64,000 nt of DNA from Planctellipticum variicoloris (GTDB lineage: Bacteria > Planctomycetota > Planctomycetia > Planctomycetales > Planctomycetaceae), in contig NZ_CP130886.1 in NCBI RefSeq assembly GCF_030622045.1, forward strand, positions 3,981,557-4,045,556, given 5' to 3'. The notes below the pieces were generated by a model that worked only from the letters and a program-made list of their open reading frames with translations, ran no database searches and was not told the origin of the DNA. Shown one piece after another: positions 8,124-15,947 of the stretch. Each line of letters starts with the position of its first letter. Position 1 is the first letter of the stretch. The position numbers and the translations under genes were made by a program.

Positions 8124-8207
8124 CGTCGGCGTAACTCCGACCGGGGGTGTCGTCGCTTTGCTCCTCAACCCCCGGCTGCACTCTGGCATCCCTTCGGGAT
8201 GCTTGGA
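8124..8207 (+). repeat. Dispersed repeat family H, copy 3
   Basis: Same core as copy 2 with a GCATCCCTTCGGGATGC terminal hairpin (stem GCATCCC/GGGATGC). It lies 100 bases from copy 2 in direct orientation. Confidence 0.85.
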
Positions 8208-8354
8208 GCGGTTGGGGAGTTGGCGGGTGGTCCTGCCACGATCTTTTCCGTTGATATTGGTGGTAACTGACAATGCCTGGAGAAAGACTCCGGGCGCTGA
8301 CGCTTCCGGCTCGTTACTCTTGGAGGTCTCTGAAGTCGATCCTAAGAAGCCCCC

Positions 8355-9617
8355 CTACTTCTTATCGAACGAATTCCCCTGAACCGTCGATTCCGCCGCG
8401 TTCGACAATTCGAGTAAGGCCCCCTGCCCGGCTCCCAGCCCGACCGCTGCAATCGCATTTCCGGTCACAACGATCCGCTGGCATTTTCCCCTGGTCGTTA
8501 CGGCGGCGTCCTGCAGGCCGCCGAAGACGTTGCCGGTCAGGACGATGTCGGTCGTGCCGTCGAGCAGGACGCCGAAGGCCAGGTCACGGGCCACCGGGTT
8601 GGCGTGCTCCTTCGGGCGCTTCGTATTCCCGCCGATTTCGCTGTTGCAGAAGGTGTTGCCCGTCACCGTGATCCGGCCGCTGTTGGGGCCGATGGTCAGG
8701 GATTGCTGGTTGACCAGCACGAAGGTGTTGGCGGAGACCGTGCAGCCCCAGGCGTCGCGGAGGTCGATGCCTCCCTTTTGGTGATGCGCGATCACGTTGG
8801 CGCTGAGCGTGATGCCGTAGCAGTCGCGGTCGAGAATGATCGCCGTGCCGTCGCACTCTTCGATCATGTTCCCCGACAGGACCGAGCCATACGTGTTCTC
8901 GATGACAATGCCGTTGCCGAGATGATCGTCGACATTGTTTCCATTCATGCAGAGGTTGAAGCCGTCGAGGCAGTGCAGCGCGTCCTGGTTCTCTTCGAAC
9001 TGATTCCCGTTGACGACGATGTCGTGGCAGTTGACCAGATGGACGCCGGCCTTTCGGCAGTAGGTGATGATCGAGTCGGAGATCCGCGCGTCTTCGAAAC
9101 AGTCGATCAACTCGATCCCGTGTCCGCCGTGATGGTCGACCGACAGGCCGCTGACGAACAGTTCCTGGACCCCGTGGCACAGCAGCCCGTCGCCTCCCTT
9201 CGGTTCGGTCGACTTGGCGTCGACCGTCTTCGGATCGCCGTTGATGCGGAAGTTGGCGAGCTGAACGCGCCAGAGGCGGGACTTGCGATCGGTTGCCCAG
9301 TTCGCCGGCTGGACGATGAAAGCCGGCTGGCCCTCTTCGTTGAGATTGACGATCTTCGTGGCGGCCCCGGCGCCTTCAACGCGCGTTTCGGAGCGGCTGA
9401 GGACCAGCGGCTTGGTAATTCGGTATTCGCCGGGCGGAATCCGGACGACGCCTCCCGTCTGCGGGACGGCGTCAAACGCGGCCTGCAGCGTGGCGTACTT
9501 CCCGGCGTCGATCACCGGCGTCTCCGCCGGATTCACCTGGCTGTCGGCCCGATTCTGCAGAAAACTGCCGGCGACGAAGGCGACGAGCAAGGCCGAGGGG
9601 ATGAGAGCGGAGCGCAT
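8355..9617 (-). CDS. Secreted right-handed parallel beta-helix protein
   Basis: The 420-residue protein starts MRSALIPSALLVAFVAGSF, a signal peptide, so it is exported. After about residue 40 comes DAGKYATLQAAFDAVPQTGG, the usual opening of pectate-lyase-type helices, followed by repeating N-containing coils (GNQFEENQDALHC, GNNVDDHLGNGIVIENTYGS, GNMIEECDGTAI, ANVIAHHQKGGIDLRD) characteristic of NosD/CASH-type beta-helices. Such proteins bind or cleave polysaccharides; catalytic residues cannot be assigned here. A diverged copy of its 3' end lies just downstream (7740-7939). Confidence 0.85.
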   Translation of the reverse strand: MRSALIPSALLVAFVAGSFLQNRADSQVNPAETPVIDAGKYATLQAAFDAVPQTGGVVRIPPGEYRITKPLVLSRSETRVEGAGAATKIVNLNEEGQPAFIVQPANWATDRKSRLWRVQLANFRINGDPKTVDAKSTEPKGGDGLLCHGVQELFVSGLSVDHHGGHGIELIDCFEDARISDSIITYCRKAGVHLVNCHDIVVNGNQFEENQDALHCLDGFNLCMNGNNVDDHLGNGIVIENTYGSVLSGNMIEECDGTAIILDRDCYGITLSANVIAHHQKGGIDLRDAWGCTVSANTFVLVNQQSLTIGPNSGRITVTGNTFCNSEIGGNTKRPKEHANPVARDLAFGVLLDGTTDIVLTGNVFGGLQDAAVTTRGKCQRIVVTGNAIAAVGLGAGQGALLELSNAAESTVQGNSFDKK

Positions 9618-9637
9618 GGGATTTGATCTTTGTTATT

Positions 9638-9664
9638 GGTCAGTTGTCAGTTGTCAGTGGCGAA
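9638..9664 (+). repeat. Dispersed repeat family C, copy 1
   Basis: GGTCAGTTGTCAGTTGTCAG followed by TGGCG; an 8-base unit CAGTTGTC repeated. The second copy is at 61004-61036. It sits directly upstream of the beta-helix start codon. Confidence 0.8.
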
Positions 9665-9797
9665 GAGATGGGGCGGCGCAGACATTTCTGCTCGGCACTC
9701 CGCCTTCGTTGTTATTTCAACCTGGGGGTTGTTCTTGACGTACGCCGGACGTCCTCGTCTGTCGATTCCGGATCCCGGCTGGTCCGCGGGTGACGAC

Positions 9798-9811
9798 GGA
9801 CGTGGACGTCC
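9798..9811. repeat. Palindrome GGACGT-GG-ACGTCC
   Basis: A perfect 6-bp dyad with a 2-base spacer in the 338-base gap between two minus-strand genes. It could be an operator for the beta-helix gene or part of a repeat; nothing else supports either reading. Confidence 0.35.
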
Positions 9812-9840
9812 ATCGTACGGGATTTTAGAATCTCTCGTCC

Positions 9841-9942
9841 CTTTGCGTCGTTGCGTTCTGATTTGCGCCTTTGCGTGAAATCCACTCTCTTCGTCTACTC
9901 TGCGAACTCCTCTTCCTCGGCGACTCTGCGAGAGATCTTCCT
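9841..9942 (+). repeat. Dispersed repeat family E, copy 1
   Basis: Contains TTTGCGCCTTTGCGTGAAAT and CTCTGCGAGAGATCTTCC. Copy 2 at 50961-51061 preserves the order and spacing of both motifs over about 100 bases, and 5593-5630 carries part of it in reverse. It ends 14 bases from the stop of the DUF1501 gene. Confidence 0.8.
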
Positions 9943-9955
9943 TTCGGCCTGAGGC

Positions 9956-11371
9956 TCAGAAGAGCGAGTAGAGCGGCTCGCCTTCGGCGAGCAGGTTGAA
10001 GGGGCGGTTCTGGTTGTCGACGGCTTCCAGGTCGTGGATGCCCATGGCGTGGTAGACGGTTTTGGTGACGTCCGCCGGGGTCACGGGGTGCTCGGCGGGG
10101 TATTCGCCGAGGCGGTCGCTGGAGCCGAAGGTCTGGCCGCCACGGATGCCGCCGCCGGCGAGGAGGTCGGTCAGGCAGTGGGTCCAGTGGTCGCGTCCCG
10201 CGCCGCCGGCGCCGCCCGAGCGGATATCGCCGATCTTCGGGGTCCGGCCCATTTCGCTGGTGACCATCAGCAGGGTTTCGTCGAGCAGGCTGCGATCGGC
10301 GAGGTCTTCGATCAGGGCGGAAAAGCCCCGGTCGAATTCGGGGAGGAGATCCTGTCGCAGGCAGTTGAAGTTGTTGCCGTGGGTGTCCCAGCCGCCGGCG
10401 CTGGCGCACTTCTTGGCGAGCTTCTGTTCGTTCTCCATCCAGAAGACGGTGATGAAGGGGACGCCGGCTTCGACCAGCCGGCGGGCGAGGAGGAGGCTCA
10501 TGCCGTTGACGGTTTCGCCGTAGCGCTGGCGGAGGGATTCCGGCTCGCTGGAGACGTCGAAGGCGCCGATGGTCTTCGCGGAGACCAGCAGCGAGAAGGC
10601 CCGTTCCTGCTGGCGGGTCCAGAGGCGGGACGAGGCGACTTCATCGAAGGCTCGGCGCTCGCGGTCGAGGGCCGACAGGAGTTCCCGGCGGGAGCCGATG
10701 CGGGAGGGATCGGTGCCCGGCTGCAGTTCCAGCGAGGGGGCGTGGAACTTGAGGGGGGTGTCGAGACTCCCCTGCAGATAGAGGGGGTCGTGCTCGACGC
10801 CGAGCTTTGCGGCGAACTGACCCGGGCGGGTGTAGGGGGCTTTGCTGGGCTTGTGGGGGAGCGTGATGGCGTTGGTGAGCGTGGGATGCCGCGGCCGGCG
10901 GGAGGCGACGACGGTGCCCATGAAGGGCCAGTCGTCGGCGTAGGGGGTGCGGTTGTTGCCGAGCGACAGAAAGGTCGAGTCGGGGACGTGGCCGGTCAGG
11001 TTGTAGTAATAGCCGGCGTGGTGGTCGTTGGTATTGACGGTCGCCCCGACCGATCTGACCAGCGCCAGGTGATGGGCCTGCTTCGCCAGCATTGGCAGAT
11101 GTTCGCTGAGCATGAGGCCCGGCGCGGAGGTGGCGATCGGCTGGAAGGGGCCGCGGTACTCGGCGGGGGCGTCGGGTTTCATGTCCCAGGTGTCGAGGTG
11201 GGACGCGCCGCCGCAGAGGAAGAAGAGGATCGTCGACTTGGCCTGCCCGCCGGCGGTGGCGGGGACGCGCGTCGAGGGGCCGGCGGCGGCGGGGCGGCCG
11301 AACTGCCAGCCGGCGCAGCCGAGTCCGGAGGCCACCAGCATCGTGCGGCGACTGATCTGTGGATGTGCCAT
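9956..11371 (-). CDS. DUF1501 protein, Tat-exported
   Basis: 471 residues from the ATG at 11371 (MAHPQISRRTMLVASG), whose RRTML motif and hydrophobic stretch form a twin-arginine leader. Upstream in-frame codons add nothing conserved. DUF1501 proteins have an alkaline phosphatase/sulfatase-like fold and are greatly expanded in planctomycetes. The typical motifs are visible: GGASHLDTWDMKPDAPAEYR near the N terminus, an internal SEMGRTPK segment and GRDHWTHCLTDLLAGGGI. The substrate is unknown. Unlike the copy at 45098 it is not next to a PSCyt1/DUF1549 gene. Confidence 0.9.
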   Translation of the reverse strand: MAHPQISRRTMLVASGLGCAGWQFGRPAAAGPSTRVPATAGGQAKSTILFFLCGGASHLDTWDMKPDAPAEYRGPFQPIATSAPGLMLSEHLPMLAKQAHHLALVRSVGATVNTNDHHAGYYYNLTGHVPDSTFLSLGNNRTPYADDWPFMGTVVASRRPRHPTLTNAITLPHKPSKAPYTRPGQFAAKLGVEHDPLYLQGSLDTPLKFHAPSLELQPGTDPSRIGSRRELLSALDRERRAFDEVASSRLWTRQQERAFSLLVSAKTIGAFDVSSEPESLRQRYGETVNGMSLLLARRLVEAGVPFITVFWMENEQKLAKKCASAGGWDTHGNNFNCLRQDLLPEFDRGFSALIEDLADRSLLDETLLMVTSEMGRTPKIGDIRSGGAGGAGRDHWTHCLTDLLAGGGIRGGQTFGSSDRLGEYPAEHPVTPADVTKTVYHAMGIHDLEAVDNQNRPFNLLAEGEPLYSLF

Positions 11372-11458
11372 TGCGTCCGAAACCCTCGATCCCAGGTGAG
11401 TCAAACCGTCCGGCTCATCATATCGACGCGAGTTGATGGGAGAAAGGCGGAAATTGTG

Positions 11459-11597
11459 TTGAGAGTTGAGAGACGAGAGTTGAGAGTTGAGAGTCAGAGA
11501 AGAGGTAAGCCGCCATGCCTCCGGCGATGAGCGATCTGCGATAAGCGATCAGCCCTCTTCCTCTGGCTACTCGCTATTCGCTACTCCCTGTTCGCTG
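11459..11597. repeat. Composite of dispersed repeats A and B, copy 2
   Basis: Module A (11459-11503) is a run of GAGAGTTGAGAG-type units. Module B (11531-11597) is nearly identical to 5691-5760, including GCGATCTGCGATAAGCGATC and a CTCTGGCTACTCGC tract. The order A-B and the roughly 27-base linker match the copy at 5631-5760. It fills the gap between the DUF1501 and aldo/keto reductase genes. Confidence 0.85.
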
Positions 11598-12605
11598 TCA
11601 TTTCGCTGCCGGGCGGCCCATGACCGGGTAGGCGGGGTCCTGGAAGCCGTGGCCGGTGTGCTCACCGGCGGGGACGAGGGCGTCGACGGCGGCTTCGTCC
11701 TCGGGGGTGAGCGTGACGCGGAGGGCCTGCAGGTTGTCTTCGAATTGTTCGAGCGTCCGCGGGCCGAGAATCACCGACGAGATGATGGGATTGGCCAGGA
11801 TCCAGGCGATCGAGAACGCCGTCAGCGAGACGCCCCGCTGCTGGCAGTGCCGGCCGAGCTGTTCGGCGACGAGCATGCTAGCCTCGCGGAGTTCGGCTTC
11901 CTGCATCCGCTTGTCGTTGCGGGAGGCCCGGCTTCCTTCCGGAAACGCCTGGCCGGCGCGGTACTTGCCGGTCAGAATGCCGCGGGCGAGCGGGCTGTAG
12001 GTCACCACGCCGAGCTGCTGCGACTGGCAGAGCGGGAGGAGGTCGACTTCGATGTCGCGGTTGACCAGGTTGTAGAGGGGCTGGACGCAGGCGAAGCGTT
12101 CGTAGTCGTGCTTGTCGGCGGTCCACAACAACTCGGCGACCTGCCAGGCGCGGTAGTTGGAGCAGGCGACGTAGCGGGCCTTGCCGGACCGGACGATGTC
12201 GTCCAGCGTCCGCAGGGTTTCTTCGATGGCGGTGTCCGGGTCGGGCTTGTGAATGTAGAAGACGTCGACGTAGTCGGTCTGCAGGCGGGACAGGCAACGG
12301 TCGAGGCCCTGCATCAGCCAGCGCCGGCTGAGCCCCTTCTGATTGACGTCCGGCCCCATCGGATTGCAGGCTTTGGTGGCCAGGACAACGTTGTCGCGCC
12401 GGCCTTTCAGCGCCGCTCCGACGACTTCTTCGGACCGTCCGGCGTTGTACATGTCGGCGGTGTCGATGAAGTTGACGCCGAGATCGAGGGCTTTGTCGAT
12501 GATCCGCTGCGATTCGTCTGCGGGGGTCGGACCGCCGAACATCATCGTCCCGAGGCAGACCTGTGACACGCGGACGCCCGTCCGACCCAGCAGCCGATAT
12601 TCCAT
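11598..12605 (-). CDS. Aldo/keto reductase
   Basis: 335 residues starting at the ATG at 12605 ([15 protein letters not shown]), preceded by a GAGG ribosome binding site. The longer in-frame extension is unconserved. The catalytic tetrad is complete: D48 and Y53 (FIDTADMY), K78 (VVLATKA) and H119 (FYIHKPD). A C-terminal NADPH-binding segment follows ([13 protein letters not shown]). It resembles the YajO/Tas subgroup of NADPH-dependent carbonyl reductases; the physiological substrate cannot be told. It is divergent from the RidA gene across a 113-base gap. Confidence 0.92.
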   Translation of the reverse strand: MEYRLLGRTGVRVSQVCLGTMMFGGPTPADESQRIIDKALDLGVNFIDTADMYNAGRSEEVVGAALKGRRDNVVLATKACNPMGPDVNQKGLSRRWLMQGLDRCLSRLQTDYVDVFYIHKPDPDTAIEETLRTLDDIVRSGKARYVACSNYRAWQVAELLWTADKHDYERFACVQPLYNLVNRDIEVDLLPLCQSQQLGVVTYSPLARGILTGKYRAGQAFPEGSRASRNDKRMQEAELREASMLVAEQLGRHCQQRGVSLTAFSIAWILANPIISSVILGPRTLEQFEDNLQALRVTLTPEDEAAVDALVPAGEHTGHGFQDPAYPVMGRPAAK

Positions 12606-12718
12606 CGCAGACCTCTTCGTCGTTTCTGAGAACCTGTCGCCGCGCGGCGATCCTTGTTTTCGACGCCGGGCAAGGTAGTCTAAGCCGAATCCACATGCCA
12701 ACCGAACAGGGGAAAACG

Positions 12719-13186
12719 ATGACGGGTCAGGTCGAGAAACGACTCATGGATCACGGACACATTCTGCCGGCGGCGCCCGCCGCGGTCGGGTCTTACGTGC
12801 CGGCCCTCCGGACCGGTTCGCTGGTGCTGACGAGCGGTCAGTTGCCGACGATCGGCAAGGAAGTCGCCTTCAAGGGGAAGGTCGGCAAAGAGGTGTCCGA
12901 GGACGAGGCCCGCAGCGCGGCCCAGATCTGCTGCCTGAACGCGCTGGCGCAGATCAAGGCCTGTCTGGGGTCGCTCGACCGGGTCGTCCGGATCGTCCGC
13001 GTGGAAGGCTACGTGCAGTCGGCGCCCGGGTTTCACTTTCAGGCGAACGTGATCAACGGGGCGTCGGACCTGCTGGCGCTCGCCTTCGGCGATGCGGGCC
13101 GGCATACGCGGATTTCGGTGGGCGTGGCGGAATTGCCGCTCAACGCTGCGGTGGAACTGGCGGTCTGGGCGGAGGTGGGGGCGTAG
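12719..13186 (+). CDS. RidA family protein (enamine/imine deaminase-like)
   Basis: 155 residues from the ATG at 12719, chosen because AGGGG lies 8 bases upstream; an ATG at 12695 is also in frame. The fold signature SGQLPT and the C-terminal [22 protein letters not shown] are clear. RidA proteins hydrolyse reactive enamine/imine intermediates. This member belongs to the longer subgroup (about 150 residues), and the usual catalytic Arg context is not exact, so deaminase activity is inferred from family only. Confidence 0.88.
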   Translation: MTGQVEKRLMDHGHILPAAPAAVGSYVPALRTGSLVLTSGQLPTIGKEVAFKGKVGKEVSEDEARSAAQICCLNALAQIKACLGSLDRVVRIVRVEGYVQSAPGFHFQANVINGASDLLALAFGDAGRHTRISVGVAELPLNAAVELAVWAEVGA

Positions 13187-13247
13187 ATTCGAGAGCTCGA
13201 TGGGAGTCCATAATCGTGGCCCCCGATTCATGGCCGGGCGGTGATAC

Positions 13248-13269
13248 GAGACGACCGGAGAGTCGTCTC
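13248..13269. terminator. Hairpin after the RidA gene
   Basis: GAGACGAC (13248-13255) pairs perfectly with GTCGTCTC (13262-13269) over a 6-base loop, 61 bases past the RidA stop. There is no T-run. A second inverted repeat, GGCGGCGC/GCGCCGCC, follows around 13317-13353. Confidence 0.4.
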
Positions 13270-13369
13270 CGTTGACTGGGGCGCTCGCCGCACGGCGCGC
13301 CAGAACTCCGCGGCCAGGCGGCGCGAACCGCGACGGGGCTCAACCTGCGCCGCCCCGCGATGATCGTCG

Positions 13370-13397
13370 TTGACTCGTCGAGAATTGAGTGTACGAT
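13370..13397 (+). promoter_or_regulatory. Candidate sigma-70 promoter for the AlkD-like gene
   Basis: TTGACT (13370-13375), 16-base spacer, TACGAT (13392-13397). The -10 box ends 7 bases before the ATG at 13405, so transcription would start at or beside the start codon, consistent with a leaderless message. No ribosome binding site precedes that ATG. Confidence 0.4.
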
Positions 13398-13404
13398 CAC
13401 TGGC

Positions 13405-14073
13405 ATGACCACTCACGAAATCCTCGCACAGCTTGAGTCTCTCGGCGACGATGCGCGTCGCAAGCACAATGCCAAGGCGGGTGCGCCCGAGAACCAGTTT
13501 GGCGTCAAGCTGGGCGACATCCGCGCGGTTGCCAAGAAGGTCAAGACGGATCACGCACTTGCGCTCGAACTCTGGGACACCGGCAACGTCGATGCGCAGC
13601 TTCTCGCGACGCTCATCATCCAGCCCAAGTCGCTCTCCGCGGACGAGCTCGACAGACTGACTCGCTCGACCACCTGTGCGCAGGTGGCGGACTGGTTGAA
13701 TGCGTACGTCGTCGCGCAACATCCGGGGAAGGACGCGCTGCGCGAGAAGTGGATGAAGGCGAAGGATCGCTGGGCCGCCCGTGCGGGCTGGAACCTCACG
13801 GCGAGCCGGATCAACAAGGGGGCCGACGACGGCCTCGACCTGCCGGCGCTGCTCGATCGCATCGAGAAAGAGCTGCCGCGGGCGCTGCCGGAGGTGCAGT
13901 GGACGATGAATAACGCGCTGGGCGCCATCGGCATCCACCATCCCGGCCTCCGCAAGCGCGCCATCGCGATCGGCGAGAAGATCGGCCTCTACCGCGACTG
14001 GCCAGTGTCGAAGGGCTGCACTCCCCCGTATGTGCCGGTGTGGGTGGAGGCCATGGTGCAGCGGCAGGGTTGA
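13405..14073 (+). CDS. AlkD-like DNA alkylation repair protein
   Basis: 222 residues in an alpha-helical HEAT-like arrangement. The segment RRKHNAKAGAPENQFGVKLG followed by DIRAVAKK is characteristic of DNA alkylation repair (AlkD/AlkC-type) proteins, which remove bulky or cationic alkylated purines without base flipping. The start at 13405 (MTTHEILAQLESLG) matches the usual family N terminus; an ATG at 13360 would add 15 unconserved residues. It is a stand-alone gene preceded by a promoter-like sequence. Confidence 0.85.
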   Translation: MTTHEILAQLESLGDDARRKHNAKAGAPENQFGVKLGDIRAVAKKVKTDHALALELWDTGNVDAQLLATLIIQPKSLSADELDRLTRSTTCAQVADWLNAYVVAQHPGKDALREKWMKAKDRWAARAGWNLTASRINKGADDGLDLPALLDRIEKELPRALPEVQWTMNNALGAIGIHHPGLRKRAIAIGEKIGLYRDWPVSKGCTPPYVPVWVEAMVQRQG

Positions 14074-14209
14074 GAAGGGCGGGGGGGCGACTCTCGGACA
14101 ACGGCCCGCGGCCTGGCGATCCTGTGGGCATTGAGTGGCAACGGCCTCGGAATGCAGGTGTGATCGCCGCGCATGGCCCGAGCGAACGAGTTGAAGAGGA
14201 CGCCTCCCG

Positions 14210-14668
14210 ATGGACATCCAGATCATCGATTCGCCGATTTGCTTCAACCTCCACGGCCTCTCTTCCGAGGTCGAGAACGAACAATACGGCCCGACCGGGC
14301 TCCGGCTGATGGATGCGATGTGGAAGGTCGTGAAGGCATCCGGGCTCGGGACGACCGGGATCAACCACTGGGTCTATCTGCCGGACGGGCGGATGTTTGT
14401 CGGCGTCGAGGTGACGGATCCGGACAGGGCGCGAGTTCCTGAGCCGTTGGAGCCCTGCGAATTCGAGTTGCCGCGTTCGCTGAAGCACGTCCACATCGGC
14501 CCCTATCAAACCCTGCCGCAGAAGTGGGCCGCGTTGAAGTCGGAGATCGCCGACCGCGGCGAGTCGATCGGGTTTCCGTCATTAGAGATTTACAGTCATG
14601 CGTCGTGCGACGGCACCACTGAACCCGAGACGACAATTCTGCTTGGCTTGAAGCGAACCGGCCCCTGA
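14210..14668 (+). CDS. GyrI-like / AraC effector-binding domain protein
   Basis: 152 residues forming a single GyrI-like small-molecule binding domain. Visible features are an N-terminal beta strand (MDIQIIDSPICFNLHG), VYLPDGRMFVGVEV, and the closing pattern HVHIGPYQTLPQKWAALKSEI seen in this superfamily. It has no DNA-binding domain, so it is probably a stand-alone ligand-binding protein. It follows the AlkD-like gene by 136 bases on the same strand. Confidence 0.75.
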   Translation: MDIQIIDSPICFNLHGLSSEVENEQYGPTGLRLMDAMWKVVKASGLGTTGINHWVYLPDGRMFVGVEVTDPDRARVPEPLEPCEFELPRSLKHVHIGPYQTLPQKWAALKSEIADRGESIGFPSLEIYSHASCDGTTEPETTILLGLKRTGP

Positions 14669-15070
14669 GCGCTTGCAGCGTCAGCCCATCAATGTTTTCC
14701 AGACACACGCAGACGCGACGACCATATCGCGAGCTTCAGATCTCGCGACTGTATCATCCAGAGCTGCGACGCAATCTGTCAGAGGCAACACCTTTGATGT
14801 TTCGATACCAGACAGCTTGATCATGCAGGCGCGATTTGACCTCGCTGCCATCGCGACCGGCGGGAAACAGTCGGATTTTCTGAGCGAATCATCGACGGTC
14901 GATCGAATCTCTCCCTGCGAAATCGGTTCAATTTGACGGGACTGTCCCGGTCGACCGGAAACCGGTCTTGCCGTCACTTGGTGTTCACCGTAGATTCTCG
15001 CGCTGACTGGAGACTTGGCGAGTCAACTGGATGCTCGCGCCGAAACTTCCTGTAGTCAGGACGACGCAGA
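14669..15070. other. Intergenic region, no gene recognised
   Basis: An 87-codon open frame (14673-14936) lacks a ribosome binding site and any recognisable feature. A small hairpin GACCGG-AAA-CCGGTC lies at 14953-14967. The 40 bases before the methyltransferase gene contain no obvious promoter. Confidence 0.5.
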
Positions 15071-15907
15071 ATGCTTCGAGGACCCTACCGCCCGAGCCGG
15101 GGCTTGAATCGGATGCTTCACGAAGGCGACGTCCCCCGGGCGCGGGCGTATTACTTTGACGGGGCGCCGGCCAACCTCAAATACCTCCTCGAACAGCGAT
15201 TTTCCTGGATGAATCGCTTCATCGAAGCGGGGGATGCGGGGGTCGAGGTCGGTTGCGGGACGGGGCTGAGCAAAGAATTCATTCGGGCGGGTTCCTACCT
15301 GCTGACCGACCTGGCGGACTACGACTGGCTCGACGTCACGCAGGTCGACGCTCTGGCGACCCCGTTCGAAGTCGGACAGTTCGATTTTGTCGTCTCCAGC
15401 AACATGATTCATCACGTCCCCCGGCCGGTACAGTTTTTCCGGGAGATGGCGCGGATTCTGAAGCCCGGTGGACGGCTCATCATTCAGGAAATCAACGCGT
15501 CACTGACGATGCGGGTCCTGCTGCGCATGATGCGGCACGAAGGGTATTCCTTCGCGCCCGATGTGTATGACGAGGCGACGATCTGCACCGACGCCAGCGA
15601 TCCATGGTCGGCCAACTGTGCGATTCCCAATCTCCTCTTCGACGATCTGCAGCAATTCGAGCAGCGAGTTCCGGAGTTCCGGGCCATCCACCACGCTTAC
15701 CGCGAGTGCCTGGCGATGATGAACTCCGGCGGCGTGATCGCCAAGACGGCCTGCGTACCGCTGCCGCGATCTCTGATGCACGTCGTCGGGGGAGTGGACC
15801 GCGTGTTGAGCGGCCTGTTGCCGAGTGTGTTCGCCCTGCAGCGACAGATCGTGCTGGAACGCCGCCCGGCCGTCAGCGATGCGCTGGTTCAATCTCGGGC
15901 GGCCTGA
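15071..15907 (+). CDS. Class I SAM-dependent methyltransferase
   Basis: 278 residues. SAM-binding motif I is GVEVGCGTGLSKEFI (about 55-70). The post-motif acidic residues are in LLTDLADYDWLDV, motif II is QFDFVVSSNMIHHVPRP, and motif III is RILKPGGRLIIQE. The MIHHVPRP context resembles Methyltransf_11 proteins working on lipids or glycans. The neighbour at 15948 is a large membrane protein whose paralogue lies in the glycan operon at 27339, so a role in cell-surface modification is plausible but inferred. Confidence 0.85.
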   Translation: MLRGPYRPSRGLNRMLHEGDVPRARAYYFDGAPANLKYLLEQRFSWMNRFIEAGDAGVEVGCGTGLSKEFIRAGSYLLTDLADYDWLDVTQVDALATPFEVGQFDFVVSSNMIHHVPRPVQFFREMARILKPGGRLIIQEINASLTMRVLLRMMRHEGYSFAPDVYDEATICTDASDPWSANCAIPNLLFDDLQQFEQRVPEFRAIHHAYRECLAMMNSGGVIAKTACVPLPRSLMHVVGGVDRVLSGLLPSVFALQRQIVLERRPAVSDALVQSRAA

Positions 15908-15947
15908 ACTGGCAATCGACGAGCGAAGGCTTGAGGGATCGATCGGC

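Noticed and set aside
14673-14936. Plus-strand open frame of 87 codons
   Set aside because: No ribosome binding site, no motif, and no relation to flanking genes.
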